DNA of 64,000 nt from NCBI RefSeq assembly GCF_007753095.1, contig NZ_CP036348.1, positions 496,001 to 560,000 of the forward strand, written 5' to 3'. Within the stretch, counting starts at the first letter, position 1; each line of letters starts with the position of its first letter. Below the pieces are notes generated by a model that saw only the letters and a list, made by a program, of their open reading frames with translations, did not search any database and had not been told where the DNA came from. The position numbers were made by a program, and so were the translations under genes. Positions 9,125 through 18,179 of the stretch are shown here, piece by piece. The stretch is from Rosistilla carotiformis. GTDB taxonomy: Bacteria; Planctomycetota; Planctomycetia; Pirellulales; Pirellulaceae.

Positions 9125-10300
9125 ATGACGAATCTGACGATCGCGATGCACGGTGTCACCGGGCGGATGGGAACCCATCAACATTTCGTCCGCTCGATTT
9201 TGGCGATCATGCGCCAAGGAGGCGTCCGCGCGGCCAGCGGAGAAATGATTCAGGTGACGCCGATTCTGTTGGGGCGTGACGAGGCGAAGTTGCGACACTT
9301 GGCGGAGGTTGTGGCGGACGAAGAGATCGGGGCGCAGGTCGCTTGGTCGACCGATGTCGATGCCGTCCTGACCGATCCCCAGGTCGATATCGTCTTCGAT
9401 GCTTCGAGCACTCAGGTGCGGGCGTCGATCGTCCGCCAGGCGGCTCAGCAGGGCAGGGCGGTTTATTGCGAAAAACCGATCGCCGTCGATGTGCCTCAAG
9501 CGATGGTCTTGGCCGAGCTTTGTGAATCGGCGGGGATCAAAAACGGTGTGGTCCAGGACAAGTTGTGGTTGCCGGGCGTTTGCAAATTGAGAGCGCTCCG
9601 CGACGGAGGCTTTTTCGGCGATATCCTCAGCGTCCGCGGCGAGTTTGGTTATTGGGTCTTCACCGGCCATGATCCCGATCGCCCGGCGCAGCGGCCTTCG
9701 TGGAACTATCGTCGCGAGGACGGCGGCGGGATGATGTTGGATATGTTCTGTCATTGGCAGTATCTGCTGGGCGATCTGTTGGGCCCGATCGATCGCGTTC
9801 TGGCTCACGCGACGATCGATCTGCCCGAGCGAATCGACGAGGCGGGGAATCCCTATCCCTGCACCGCGGACGATTCGGCGTATGCGATTTTTGTGACCGA
9901 AAGCGGGATCACGTGCCAGTTCAATTGCTCTTGGGCGACGCGGGTGCGACGCGACGATCTGTTGACGATCCAAATCGATGGGACCAAGGGCTCGGCGGTC
10001 GCTGGATTGCGAGACTGTTGGGTTCAAGAGATGGCTGCGACGCCGCGGCCGGTTTGGAATCCCGACATCCCACAACCGATCGACTTCCGCAGCGGATGGC
10101 AGAAGCTGCCCGACACGACAACCTACGACAACGCCTTTAAAGTTCAGTGGGAGTTGTTTTTGCGGCACGTTGCGGCGGACGAACCCTTTCCTTGGACGCT
10201 GCGTCGCGGCGTCGACGGGGTGGCGCTGGCCGAAGCCGGGCAGACGTCATCGGCAGAACAACGCTGGGTGACGCTCGGCGGGTCGCCGTCGTCAATATGA
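9125..10300 (+). CDS. Gfo/Idh/MocA family oxidoreductase
   Basis: The 391-residue protein has an N-terminal Rossmann fold ([13 protein letters not shown]) and the family's catalytic-lysine motif CEKPIAVDV, with an Asp-rich dinucleotide fold and a C-terminal alpha/beta domain. Such enzymes are NAD(P)-dependent dehydrogenases of sugars, inositols or related polyols. The segment [19 protein letters not shown] corresponds to the substrate-side region of the C-terminal domain. The substrate is not predictable. The ATG at 9125 is preferred over 9113 because it begins directly at the Rossmann strand. The gene ends exactly where a 15-bp inverted repeat starts. Confidence 0.9.
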   Translation: MTNLTIAMHGVTGRMGTHQHFVRSILAIMRQGGVRAASGEMIQVTPILLGRDEAKLRHLAEVVADEEIGAQVAWSTDVDAVLTDPQVDIVFDASSTQVRASIVRQAAQQGRAVYCEKPIAVDVPQAMVLAELCESAGIKNGVVQDKLWLPGVCKLRALRDGGFFGDILSVRGEFGYWVFTGHDPDRPAQRPSWNYRREDGGGMMLDMFCHWQYLLGDLLGPIDRVLAHATIDLPERIDEAGNPYPCTADDSAYAIFVTESGITCQFNCSWATRVRRDDLLTIQIDGTKGSAVAGLRDCWVQEMAATPRPVWNPDIPQPIDFRSGWQKLPDTTTYDNAFKVQWELFLRHVAADEPFPWTLRRGVDGVALAEAGQTSSAEQRWVTLGGSPSSI

Positions 10301-10313
10301 AAGGCGACCATCG
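10299..10313. repeat. Left arm of a 15-bp inverted repeat bracketing the RarD-like gene
   Basis: GAAAGGCGACCATCG at 10299-10313 is exactly complementary to 11669-11683. The two arms lie on either side of the RarD-like gene. Confidence 0.6.
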
Positions 10314-10724
10314 ATGCGAAAAATGCGACGGTTGATCGTCGGCTACAATCCCACATCTCGCCGAGCTGCAGTTTGTCCTTCGTCGCTCCCCACGGTCCCT
10401 CGCGGCAACCGTATGTTCACGCGAATTTAGCCGGTTCGTCATGCGTCCTGAACAATGGAAATGCTTGCGCCGTTTCGATTCCCTCGGGCACATATTCATA
10501 AATGGATTGGGCGTGTAGGCTGGGCCAGTGGCATCGTTTGCTGGCATGTCGCTGGGGCGGGGCATCGCAACTTTGTGCTCCCATTTGCAGGGGGCCAGCC
10601 GCCAGATGGTGTCCGTTGCCACTGAACCTATCGCCCGATACGTTGTCTCAAGCGGCGGGTTGGCGATCGGCAAGGATCCATTGGATGCAACGGGAAGAGG
10701 GATGAAGGGAAAGAGGAAAACGGG
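10314..10724. other. Gene-free interval
   Basis: No reading frame with coding character was found in this interval. It holds only the left arm of the 15-bp inverted repeat at its edge and the probable ribosome binding site (AAGAGG) of the following gene. Confidence 0.6.
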
Positions 10725-11666
10725 TTGAACGAGCAGCAGGGTGAAGAGTGCGATTTGTCGACGCGTCACGAGCGGATCGGTGCGATGTGCGCTGTTGGTG
10801 CCCATATGATGTGGGGCTTTTTTCCGCTCTACTGGCATCTGCTCGATTACGTTCCCTCGGCTACGTTGACGGCGTATCGCGTGATTTGGTCGTTCCTGTT
10901 GTTGATGACGCTATCGATCGCGATGCCTCGGCTGCGTCGCGCTCTGCTGCAGCTTCGTGAGCCACGGAAATTAGCGATCTACGCGGCGACAGCAACGATG
11001 ATCGGGATCAACTGGGGTGCGTTTATGTATGCGGTCGGCAGCGGCCAAGTGCTGCAGGCCTCGTTGGGCTATTACATCAACCCGCTGTTGAACGTGCTGC
11101 TTGGAGTCGTCGTATTGGGCGAAAGGTTGCGGCCATTTCAGTGGATCGCCGTCGGCTTTGCCGCGGTTGGCGTTGCCGTGATGGTGATGATGGGCTCGGG
11201 GATGCCGTGGATCGCGTTGGCGATGGCCTCCGCTTTTGCGACCTACGGTCTACTGAAGAAGAAAGCGACGCTGCCCCCTTTGGAAGGATTGTCGATCGAG
11301 ACGGGGCTGCTGTTTCCCGCCGCGTTGGCGTTCCTGTTGCTGCAGTCCCCCGATCCGGGCGCACAACCTTACACGCCGGTCACTTGGTTGCTGTTGATCA
11401 TCGGTGGAGCGCTCACGATCGCCCCGTTGGCTCTATTTGCGACCGCGGCCAAACGCGTCACGCTGACGACGATCGGGATCCTGCAATACGTGGGGCCCAC
11501 GTTGCAGTGGTTTGTCGGAGTCGTGTTGCTTGGCGAAGCGTTTGGCGGCAGCAAGTTGATTGGTTTTCTGTTTGTCTGGACCGGCGTGACCGTCTTCATC
11601 GTCGGCGGCCTGCAGATGCAGAGCCGAGCGACGCGGCAAGCCCGCCAAGTCGCGCTAGCCGAATAG
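10725..11666 (+). CDS. rarD: RarD/EamA family transporter
   Basis: The 313-residue protein has about ten hydrophobic helices in two EamA halves. The RarD-type signature is clear: GAHMMWGFFPLYWHLL at the first helix, NWGAFMYAVGSGQVLQASLGYYINPLLNVLLG, and LTTIGILQYVGPTLQW in the second half. It is an inner-membrane drug/metabolite-superfamily permease; the substrate is unknown (chloramphenicol resistance is only the historical name). The start is a TTG at 10725 with AAGAGG eight bases upstream; an internal ATG at residue 20 is possible. It converges on the methyltransferase gene. Confidence 0.88.
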   Translation: MNEQQGEECDLSTRHERIGAMCAVGAHMMWGFFPLYWHLLDYVPSATLTAYRVIWSFLLLMTLSIAMPRLRRALLQLREPRKLAIYAATATMIGINWGAFMYAVGSGQVLQASLGYYINPLLNVLLGVVVLGERLRPFQWIAVGFAAVGVAVMVMMGSGMPWIALAMASAFATYGLLKKKATLPPLEGLSIETGLLFPAALAFLLLQSPDPGAQPYTPVTWLLLIIGGALTIAPLALFATAAKRVTLTTIGILQYVGPTLQWFVGVVLLGEAFGGSKLIGFLFVWTGVTVFIVGGLQMQSRATRQARQVALAE

Positions 11667-11668
11667 AA

Positions 11669-11683
11669 CGATGGTCGCCTTTC
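11669..11683. repeat. Right arm of the 15-bp inverted repeat
   Basis: CGATGGTCGCCTTTC is the exact reverse complement of 10299-10313 and also forms the left half of the hairpin at 11672-11702. Confidence 0.6.
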
Positions 11684-11702
11684 GCAGAGCGAAAGGCGAC
11701 CA
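11672..11702. terminator. Perfect 14-bp hairpin between convergent genes
   Basis: TGGTCGCCTTTCGC is followed by a 3-base loop and its exact complement. It lies between the convergent RarD-like and methyltransferase genes, the usual place for a bidirectional terminator. No U-run follows on either strand, so it may instead be a REP-like palindrome. Confidence 0.5.
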
Positions 11703-11719
11703 ACCGCAGACGCTACCTT

Positions 11720-12460
11720 CTATTTGCTGGGCTTGGTGAATCGCAGCAGGTAGTTTTCTTCGAACGCATCGACTTCGACTTCATCGGTGAACTGGAAGCC
11801 TGCCGCGACGACTTCGCTTTGAAAGACCTCTTTTCCAGCCCGCACGTGGCCGAGGATGAACTCACGCGATTTGCCTGGAATGCGGTCGAAGTCGATCAGG
11901 ACCAATCGTCCGCCGGGCTTTAGCGCCCGGTAGATCGAGGCCAGCGATTGCATCGGTTTTTCGAAATGATGGTAGGTATCGCAGATGAAGACGAGGTCGA
12001 CCGATTCGGGAGGCAAGCGGATCGAAACGTCGGTGCCGAGTACCGTTGTCAGGTTTTCGATTCCGTCGGCGGTCGCTCGCGAGGCGATGTGCTGCAGGAA
12101 GCTTGGCGCGATGTCGACGCTGTAGACCCATCCGTCCCAGCCGGTCGTCTTGGCGAACAACTGGCTGTAGAAACCGGTCCCCGCCCCGACGTCGGCGATC
12201 CTTTCGCCCGGTTTGATCGCACACGCTTCGAGCACAGCTTTTCGGCCGGCGTAGACCTCGCGGCTTTCGACTTCGAAGCGATCCAGCCATTCGCTGACGT
12301 TGAGTTCGGGATCCTTGAAGTTGTCGTTGATCCCAGCGGGCAGGGGGATCGACGCGGGGGCTTCGGTTGCCGTCTGTTGGGCTTCCAGTCGTGCTGACGT
12401 TTGGACCGAGAGGGCAAACAATGCTGCTAGCGAGATGTGAAGGAAGGATCGGTGAGTCAT
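11720..12460 (-). CDS. Exported class I SAM-dependent methyltransferase-like protein
   Basis: From the ATG at 12460 the product has 246 residues. It begins with a plausible signal peptide (MTHRSFLHISLAALFALS, cleavage near RLEAQ) and then a class I methyltransferase fold: motif I DVGAGTGFYSQ, an acidic end of strand 2 (SVDIAPSF), and a motif IV-like region VDLVFICDTYHHFEKP. The substrate is unknown. A SAM-dependent enzyme with an export signal is odd because SAM is made in the cytoplasm; planctomycete genomes do contain such proteins. The gene converges on the RarD-like gene. Confidence 0.85.
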   Translation of the reverse strand: MTHRSFLHISLAALFALSVQTSARLEAQQTATEAPASIPLPAGINDNFKDPELNVSEWLDRFEVESREVYAGRKAVLEACAIKPGERIADVGAGTGFYSQLFAKTTGWDGWVYSVDIAPSFLQHIASRATADGIENLTTVLGTDVSIRLPPESVDLVFICDTYHHFEKPMQSLASIYRALKPGGRLVLIDFDRIPGKSREFILGHVRAGKEVFQSEVVAAGFQFTDEVEVDAFEENYLLRFTKPSK

Positions 12461-12614
12461 CGGTGCTCTCATTCCTTTTGGACTATAGGGTTGGCTGTTG
12501 AATTGTTTCTTGGTCTGCCTGCACTGGCTGGCCGAATGTTGGCGTCGGCGCCCATTGTAGCAAGGGGCATGCGCGCCGTTCCGTTCGAGATCGATTGGAA
12601 CGTGCGGCCACGGG

Positions 12615-13697
12615 TCATTTCGAATTGCCGGGTGTCTTTGTGTCGGTTGGCAAGTTTGCTGGGATCTTCTTCGGCGGGCCGGTGCTGGTCATTTGATCGT
12701 GCATGCCCAGGCCGACGAAGGTGGCGAACAAGATGCTTGTCGCCAGCAGCCCCATTCCCAACCATCGCGTTCGTTTGATCTGCCACCACATCAATAACCC
12801 CGAACAGCCCCAGAAGACCATCGAGACGAACATCGCATCGACCAGCAGCGCCCACAGCCAACGGATCTCCATGACCGGCGTGTAGATCCGTCCCAGGTGC
12901 ATGCGTTGCAAGAAGGCTTTTTTGGTCAGTTGCGGGCGGTCGTCCTCGCGAACGCTGTTGACGCTGCCGTCGGCCAAGTTGTAGCTGACGATGCAGGGAA
13001 TTCCGTCGGCTTCGGCCGAAAAAACGACGCTCAGTTTTCGATACCCGAGGCTGGCCCGGTTCGATGGCAGCCCCAATTGATCGAGCACTTCCGGAATCTG
13101 GCGTTGGATGTCGGCCGACACATTTGGCTCGATCTCGACTCGATAGACCTCTGCCAACGGATCGGGTTTATTATCTGCCGCGTCGTCAGCTTCGGGATCG
13201 ACAAGCGTCGTGCGAACTTCGCCGTCGCCGGTGACGGGGTTGACGGCCAATTGGTGTTTGGCGGTGGGAGTGTTGACGTTGTATTCCAGGTGTCCGCTGA
13301 ACAGCGGTCGCCGGTCGTCGGTGATGCGCAGTTCGGGGCCCTGGGATTCGGACGTTTGAAGGTTGATTTGTTCGACGACCGCAATCGCCGTCTGCTGCGC
13401 CGATGTCAGGTCGGTCAGCAGCCCGTCGTCGAGATCCGCCGCGCGATAGGTGGTGACTTCGTCGGCGGTGAACATCCGCGGGTGATTGAACATCCATCCG
13501 CTGAACCCGTACATCAGCACCCAGGGGAACATGAAGATGCCCGAATAGAGATGGATCCGCCGCAGCAGCATCACCGTCGATCGGCCCAGCTTTTCAGCTC
13601 GCGTCTTCTTTTTGGGAACCCGTCGCGCCGATTCGCCATTTGCGTTATCGAGATCGTCGGGCGAACTGGGAGTGGCGGATTCGGTCGAGCTCGACAT
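12615..13697 (-). CDS. PepSY-associated transmembrane protein
   Basis: The 360-residue protein has a charged, Ser-rich N-terminus, a first membrane helix with the RRIHLYSGIFMFPWVLMYGFSG pattern typical of PepSY-TM proteins (about residues 46-68), a large periplasmic domain (about 70-265) and two or three C-terminal helices (VDAMFVSMVFWGCSGLLMWW and the next). The conserved His of RRIHLYSG and of LQRMHLGRIY are heme- or metal-ligand candidates. Members often work with iron uptake or as membrane reductases. No iron transporter is adjacent. The C-terminal tail is Pro/Lys-rich and probably cytoplasmic. Confidence 0.8.
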   Translation of the reverse strand: MSSSTESATPSSPDDLDNANGESARRVPKKKTRAEKLGRSTVMLLRRIHLYSGIFMFPWVLMYGFSGWMFNHPRMFTADEVTTYRAADLDDGLLTDLTSAQQTAIAVVEQINLQTSESQGPELRITDDRRPLFSGHLEYNVNTPTAKHQLAVNPVTGDGEVRTTLVDPEADDAADNKPDPLAEVYRVEIEPNVSADIQRQIPEVLDQLGLPSNRASLGYRKLSVVFSAEADGIPCIVSYNLADGSVNSVREDDRPQLTKKAFLQRMHLGRIYTPVMEIRWLWALLVDAMFVSMVFWGCSGLLMWWQIKRTRWLGMGLLATSILFATFVGLGMHDQMTSTGPPKKIPANLPTDTKTPGNSK

Positions 13698-14006
13698 GGC
13701 AGGCGTTGAGGATTGGGGAGGTGAATCGCGGCCAACGCGATCGCGCGGTGGATCGCAGTTACGCTCAGCGAATGCATTGTAAAGTGAGATGTTCTCCGTA
13801 GGGTGCGGAGTCGTTTAGATCGTTGCTGCAATCTGGGCAAGCAACAAGGGGGGCAATCGAGTCGCCTCACCGCGTCGGCAGCCACGTCAGAGAGTGGGGC
13901 AGGGCAGGGGAGGTGGATCGGTTTTGATGCAAAGCGCCTCGATCTGCCGGTCAGCCGCGTAAGTGGAGTCGGTCGCAGGAACGAAGAATCAATGACAAAA
14001 CGCCAA
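13698..14006. other. Gene-free interval
   Basis: No supported gene here. It contains a GGGCAGGGCAGGG run at about 13897-13909, one of the strand-biased motifs discussed in the findings. Confidence 0.6.
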
Positions 14007-15275
14007 TCAGTATTTCGGGAAGATATCTGGGGTGGGGAAACGTTCGTTAACGCTAGAAGCCCCGTCGCTGAGGTATTCCTCGCGTGGCACGTGGACGTCG
14101 GGCCAGTTTGCAGGGCGGATGCGGACGACTCGCGTGGGGCGGATCCCCTCGGTAATGAGGTCCATCTCAAAACGGATCTGGATGCCGCTGCTGCCCAGCG
14201 GAACGTCTCCGGGCGTCGTTGTGACTTCGAGGATCGAGCCTCGCGCGGCCATTTGCGAAGGCCCCGCGGTGCCTCCTTCGGTATGCTTCAACGTATTTTC
14301 GGCCGCATTCATCAGCGCCGCGATACCTTGCTTGAAATCAGCGTAGAGGGAGGCATCCATACCGCCAAACAGCGTCGCGGTTACGGTGGCGTGGCCGAAC
14401 TTGCCGTACTCGACGGCATCGACCCAGGCGGGCATCCAACGGCCGCGGATAAAAGCTTTGTGCACTTCGTTTTGGTTGTCGGTGGCACGTTGCATCGCGG
14501 TGCCGTCGAGCCAGATGTCCGAGATATGGAAGCGAGTGAACACGCCGCCTGGAGTGGGCTTCCAGGTGAGTCCGAGCAGGACGGCTTGGCCGCCGAGGGA
14601 TTTTTTGCCGCTGGCGGGCCAGTTGCCTTCGTCGATTAAATCCTTGACGCTGAGTCGTTCACGACCACGCCAGATACGGGTGGCGGCATCGAAAGTCATC
14701 GATTCCACGCTCGCGTCATCGCCATCGCTTTGCTTCGCTTCGAGGCTGGCGAGGACCATCCCTTGGTTGTTTTGAAGGTTCACTTCTTTGAGCTTCCAGA
14801 CCTTGCCCTCGCGTTGGCAATAGCTGGGCTCGTCTTCGAGCAGGAGGACGTGGTTCTCGGCGGGAGCAATTCCGACACCACTTAGGCTGACGGTTTTCTT
14901 GCGGTTATCCACCGGAAGCACCGGTACGGCGGAGATCGTGGGATCGGGCGGGAGAAAGGCCCGGACGTGCATGATCGTCCCTAGTGGGATGTCGCGGAGA
15001 TCCGCCGGTGCGCCGCGATAACGCACGATGCCGTAAGGGAGCATGGCGAAGGGGTGTGGAGCGTTTCTTCGGAACACGCCGATCGATTGCACGCGGATGC
15101 TGCCGCGGCGATTGGCATGGTCCACGAACACGAGTTCTCCGCGGTAGGAATGCGATTTTTCCAAAGGGGGAAACGTTCCCGGTTCAGGTCGGAAAGGCTC
15201 GTCCGCGCTGGCGGCGTTTGCGAGTAAGGAGAGACTGATGTAGAGGGCCGCGAGCGATGTGAGGGTGGGGTGCAT
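14007..15275 (-). CDS. Secreted hypothetical protein, paralogue 2 of the DUF1552 operon
   Basis: The ATG at 15275 gives about 422 residues with a signal peptide (MHPTLTSLAALYISLSLLAN, cleavage near ASADE). An ATG at 15299 is also possible. The mature protein starts EPFRPEPGTFP and is strongly similar along its length to the gene upstream at 15515: [38 protein letters not shown]-like [31 protein letters not shown] and [18 protein letters not shown] are all shared. I recognise no enzymatic motif. It is the last gene of the operon, after a 239-base gap. Confidence 0.8.
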   Translation of the reverse strand: MHPTLTSLAALYISLSLLANAASADEPFRPEPGTFPPLEKSHSYRGELVFVDHANRRGSIRVQSIGVFRRNAPHPFAMLPYGIVRYRGAPADLRDIPLGTIMHVRAFLPPDPTISAVPVLPVDNRKKTVSLSGVGIAPAENHVLLLEDEPSYCQREGKVWKLKEVNLQNNQGMVLASLEAKQSDGDDASVESMTFDAATRIWRGRERLSVKDLIDEGNWPASGKKSLGGQAVLLGLTWKPTPGGVFTRFHISDIWLDGTAMQRATDNQNEVHKAFIRGRWMPAWVDAVEYGKFGHATVTATLFGGMDASLYADFKQGIAALMNAAENTLKHTEGGTAGPSQMAARGSILEVTTTPGDVPLGSSGIQIRFEMDLITEGIRPTRVVRIRPANWPDVHVPREEYLSDGASSVNERFPTPDIFPKY

Positions 15276-15514
15276 AGGGATCAAGCTCAATTTCAACATG
15301 CGTGCCGATTGGGATCGCAAGGGGAGCGGCAGGTGGAAACTTATCGGATTAGAAAACCTGTCCTCGATGTTCAGGAACAGTCGCGACAACGGTTCTATGT
15401 TCGCCGGGGAATTTGCTTTCCGCCGCTCGCCAATGTTGCCATTGGGTGACATCGAATCGGAAAACGGTTGCGACCGGAGTCTCTGAGATAGGCAGCCCGG
15501 GCGATTTTTCAGGG

Positions 15515-16783
15515 TTAGTATTTTGGGAAGATCGCCGGGGTCGGGAAGCGTTCTTCCATGTTGGATCCATCGTTGAGGTATTCCTCGCGCGGCAACTGAA
15601 CCTGAGGCCAGCTTGTTGGCCGGACACGGACAACTCTGCCGGGGCGGATGCCTTCGATGATCAGGTCGGTCTCAAAATGGATCTGGATGCCGCTGCTGCC
15701 CAACGGCACCTCTCCGCTCGTCTGAGTGACCTCCAGGATGGAACCTCGTGAAGCCATGTGCGCGGGGCCGTAGGCGCCGTGGGTGTGCTTCAGCGTTTGC
15801 TCGACCGCATTCATCATGGCAGGGGCATCTTTTTCGAAATCGGCGTAGAGGGATTCGTCCATGCCGCCGAACAAGGTCGCCGTCACCTTGGCGCGACCGA
15901 ACTTTCCATATTCGACGTGATCGATCCAGGCGGGCATCCAGCGACTGCGGATAAAAGCCTTGTGCGTTTCGGTTTGCTTGCGGGCAGCGCGTTGCATCGC
16001 CTCGTCGTCCAGCCAGATGTCCGAGATGTGGAAGCGCGTGAACACGCCGTCGGGCGTCGGCTTCCAGGTGATGCCGAGCAGGGCGGTCTGCCCATCGAGC
16101 GATTTCTTGCCGCTGGTGGGCCAGGTGCCTTCGGAGATCAAGTCCTCGATCAAGAGGCATTCGCGGCCGCGCCAGATGCGCGTGGCGGCGTCGAAGGTCA
16201 TCGATTCCTCCGTGGCGTTTTCGTTGCTACCTTCCTTCGGTTCACGGCGTGCGACGATCATCCCCTCGCTGTTTTTTTTGAGGTCCACTTCTTTGAGCTT
16301 CCAGACCAATCCTTCGCGCTGGCAGTGACTGGGTTCGTCTTCCAGGAGGAGCACGTGGTTCTCAGCGGGGGCGATGCCGGTGCCGCGATTGTGGTTCGCG
16401 TCTTTTGACTTGTTGTTGACTGGCAGTACTGGCACGGCAGAGATCGTCGGGTCGGGCGGGAGAAACGCCCGAACGTGTAGCACGGTGCCCAACGGGATGT
16501 CGCGCAGATCCGCCGGTGCGTCGTGATAACGCACGATGCCGTAGGGGAGCATGGCGAAGGGGTGCGGGTCGTTGCGGAAGAACATGCCCGACCCTTGCAC
16601 GCGGATGCTGCCGCGGCGGTTGGCATGATCCACGAAGACAAGTTCGCCTCGATAGGAGTGTGCTTGATCCAAAGCGGGGAACGTTCCCGCTTCGGGGCGG
16701 AACGGCTCGTCCGCGGTGCTGGCGATTGTGAACAGGCAGAGGCAGAGGGCCGCAAGCCAGGTTGGATTGAGGAAACGCATCAT
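15515..16783 (-). CDS. Secreted hypothetical protein, paralogue 1, coupled to DUF1552 gene
   Basis: The preferred ATG at 16783 overlaps the TGA of the DUF1552 gene (ATGA), so translation is probably coupled; the longer frame to 16897 lies inside that gene. The product has about 422 residues with signal peptide [18 protein letters not shown] and a mature start near [13 protein letters not shown]. It is the closer copy of a tandem pair with the following gene. The conserved blocks include [28 protein letters not shown] and [12 protein letters not shown]. The function is unknown. Coupling to DUF1552 suggests it acts with the DUF1592/DUF1552 pair. Confidence 0.85.
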   Translation of the reverse strand: MMRFLNPTWLAALCLCLFTIASTADEPFRPEAGTFPALDQAHSYRGELVFVDHANRRGSIRVQGSGMFFRNDPHPFAMLPYGIVRYHDAPADLRDIPLGTVLHVRAFLPPDPTISAVPVLPVNNKSKDANHNRGTGIAPAENHVLLLEDEPSHCQREGLVWKLKEVDLKKNSEGMIVARREPKEGSNENATEESMTFDAATRIWRGRECLLIEDLISEGTWPTSGKKSLDGQTALLGITWKPTPDGVFTRFHISDIWLDDEAMQRAARKQTETHKAFIRSRWMPAWIDHVEYGKFGRAKVTATLFGGMDESLYADFEKDAPAMMNAVEQTLKHTHGAYGPAHMASRGSILEVTQTSGEVPLGSSGIQIHFETDLIIEGIRPGRVVRVRPTSWPQVQLPREEYLNDGSNMEERFPTPAIFPKY

Positions 16784-18156
16784 ACTTCGATCACCTTGTT
16801 GCTGTCGCCGAATTGGTCGATTTCCACGCCCATCCGCTGGGCCATCATGAGCAGCAGATTGCTCATGTGGGCGTTCGGATTCGCGGGACGGCTGCACAGT
16901 TGATAGTGGGCGGTCGTGAGGGCTCCGTCGGAACCGAGCGCGTAGCCTTTGAAGTCATCCGCCGACTGATTGAAGTCGAGGTGGCTGCCGTGCTTCAGCC
17001 CGAGATCCGACCCACCGGCAAGGACCAGCGGGAGGTTCGCGTTACCATGGCTGTGGCCGTAGCACATGCCGCTGCCGAACAGGGCCATCGTCGAGTCTAG
17101 GAGCGGCTTGCCGTTGAGGTCGTTGGTCTCCGCAAGCCGGGTGAGGAAGTAACTGAACTGCTCTACGGCAAAGGTGTCATACATGGTCAGCTTTTCCATG
17201 TAGCCTGCGTCCCCGCCGTGGTGGCTCAATTGATGGCGCGACTCGGTGATACCGATTTCGGGAATGGCGATGGCATCTCCTTCACCTCCCATGCTGAAGG
17301 TGGCGACGCGCGTCACGTCGGTTTGAAAGGCGAGCACCATCAGGTCGTAGACCGTGCGGAAATAATCACCTGCCATGGTGGTGGCAATATCGCGGTTGGT
17401 GCGTTTGCGGTCCGCGTCGGAAACGACCGGCAGCGGCGTGTCGAGCCACGCGTCGGCCCGTCGCGTTCGGATCTCCGCCTCGCGGATGGAGCTGAGGTAT
17501 TGGTCCATCCGCCCTTTGTCGGCCGATCCCATCTTTTTCTCGAGTCGCCGCACTTCGGCGAGGTTCGCGTCCAGGACGCTCCCTTTGCGACGCAGCGCCC
17601 TCCTTTGTGCCGTTTTGCCTCCTTTGGGTTCCTCGAACATCGATGCGAAGATCTCGCTGCAACGACGCATCGCAGGCAGCCGGACGCCGTCCGCCGTCCA
17701 GGCGAGGGAATCCTGCGTGATGGCGACCTCCATCGACGCGACGCGGGTGTGCTGCGCCGTGACCTCCGCCATCTTCTGGTCCACCGAGATCGTGTTGCGA
17801 TCCGAAGGACCGAGCTTTCCGCCGGTCAACCAGACCGAGATGCAGTTGTGGTGATGGCTGAGGGCACCCGGATGATGCAGGCCGCTGATGGGCGTGATGA
17901 CCTGGCGATGCTTCTCCAAAGGCATGAGCGATCTGGAAAGCTGGTAGTCCTTGCCCGGTGTGGTGATCTGATAGTTCAGCGAATGGACGCCGTTGGCGAG
18001 ATAGATGAAGGCACTGCGGCGGGGCGCGGCGGTTTCCTTTTCGGCCGCCCGCAGTGGGACCATACATTCCAGCAGGGGCAGCGAGATCAAGCTGCCCATG
18101 GCACGAAGGGCATGGCGGCGGTCGATCAGCCAGGATTGGGAAAGATAGTTGCTCAT
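16780..18156 (-). CDS. DUF1552 family exported protein
   Basis: The ATG at 18156 ([21 protein letters not shown]) gives 458 residues starting with a twin-Arg-like signal region ([19 protein letters not shown]), typical of DUF1552 proteins; the longer frame to 18324 is inside the upstream gene's terminal region. Family landmarks are [45 protein letters not shown], and the C-terminal [24 protein letters not shown]. These proteins are distantly related to DUF1501/sulfatase-like folds. They nearly always accompany a DUF1592 cytochrome-type protein, as here (23 bases away). The biochemical role is not established. Confidence 0.93.
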   Translation of the reverse strand: MSNYLSQSWLIDRRHALRAMGSLISLPLLECMVPLRAAEKETAAPRRSAFIYLANGVHSLNYQITTPGKDYQLSRSLMPLEKHRQVITPISGLHHPGALSHHHNCISVWLTGGKLGPSDRNTISVDQKMAEVTAQHTRVASMEVAITQDSLAWTADGVRLPAMRRCSEIFASMFEEPKGGKTAQRRALRRKGSVLDANLAEVRRLEKKMGSADKGRMDQYLSSIREAEIRTRRADAWLDTPLPVVSDADRKRTNRDIATTMAGDYFRTVYDLMVLAFQTDVTRVATFSMGGEGDAIAIPEIGITESRHQLSHHGGDAGYMEKLTMYDTFAVEQFSYFLTRLAETNDLNGKPLLDSTMALFGSGMCYGHSHGNANLPLVLAGGSDLGLKHGSHLDFNQSADDFKGYALGSDGALTTAHYQLCSRPANPNAHMSNLLLMMAQRMGVEIDQFGDSNKVIEV

Positions 18157-18179
18157 AGGGTTCTCACGATTTCGGTTGG

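Noticed and set aside
10137-10838. 233-codon open frame on the minus strand
   Set aside because: It spans the ends of two real plus-strand genes and the intergenic region, with low-complexity Arg/Pro composition.
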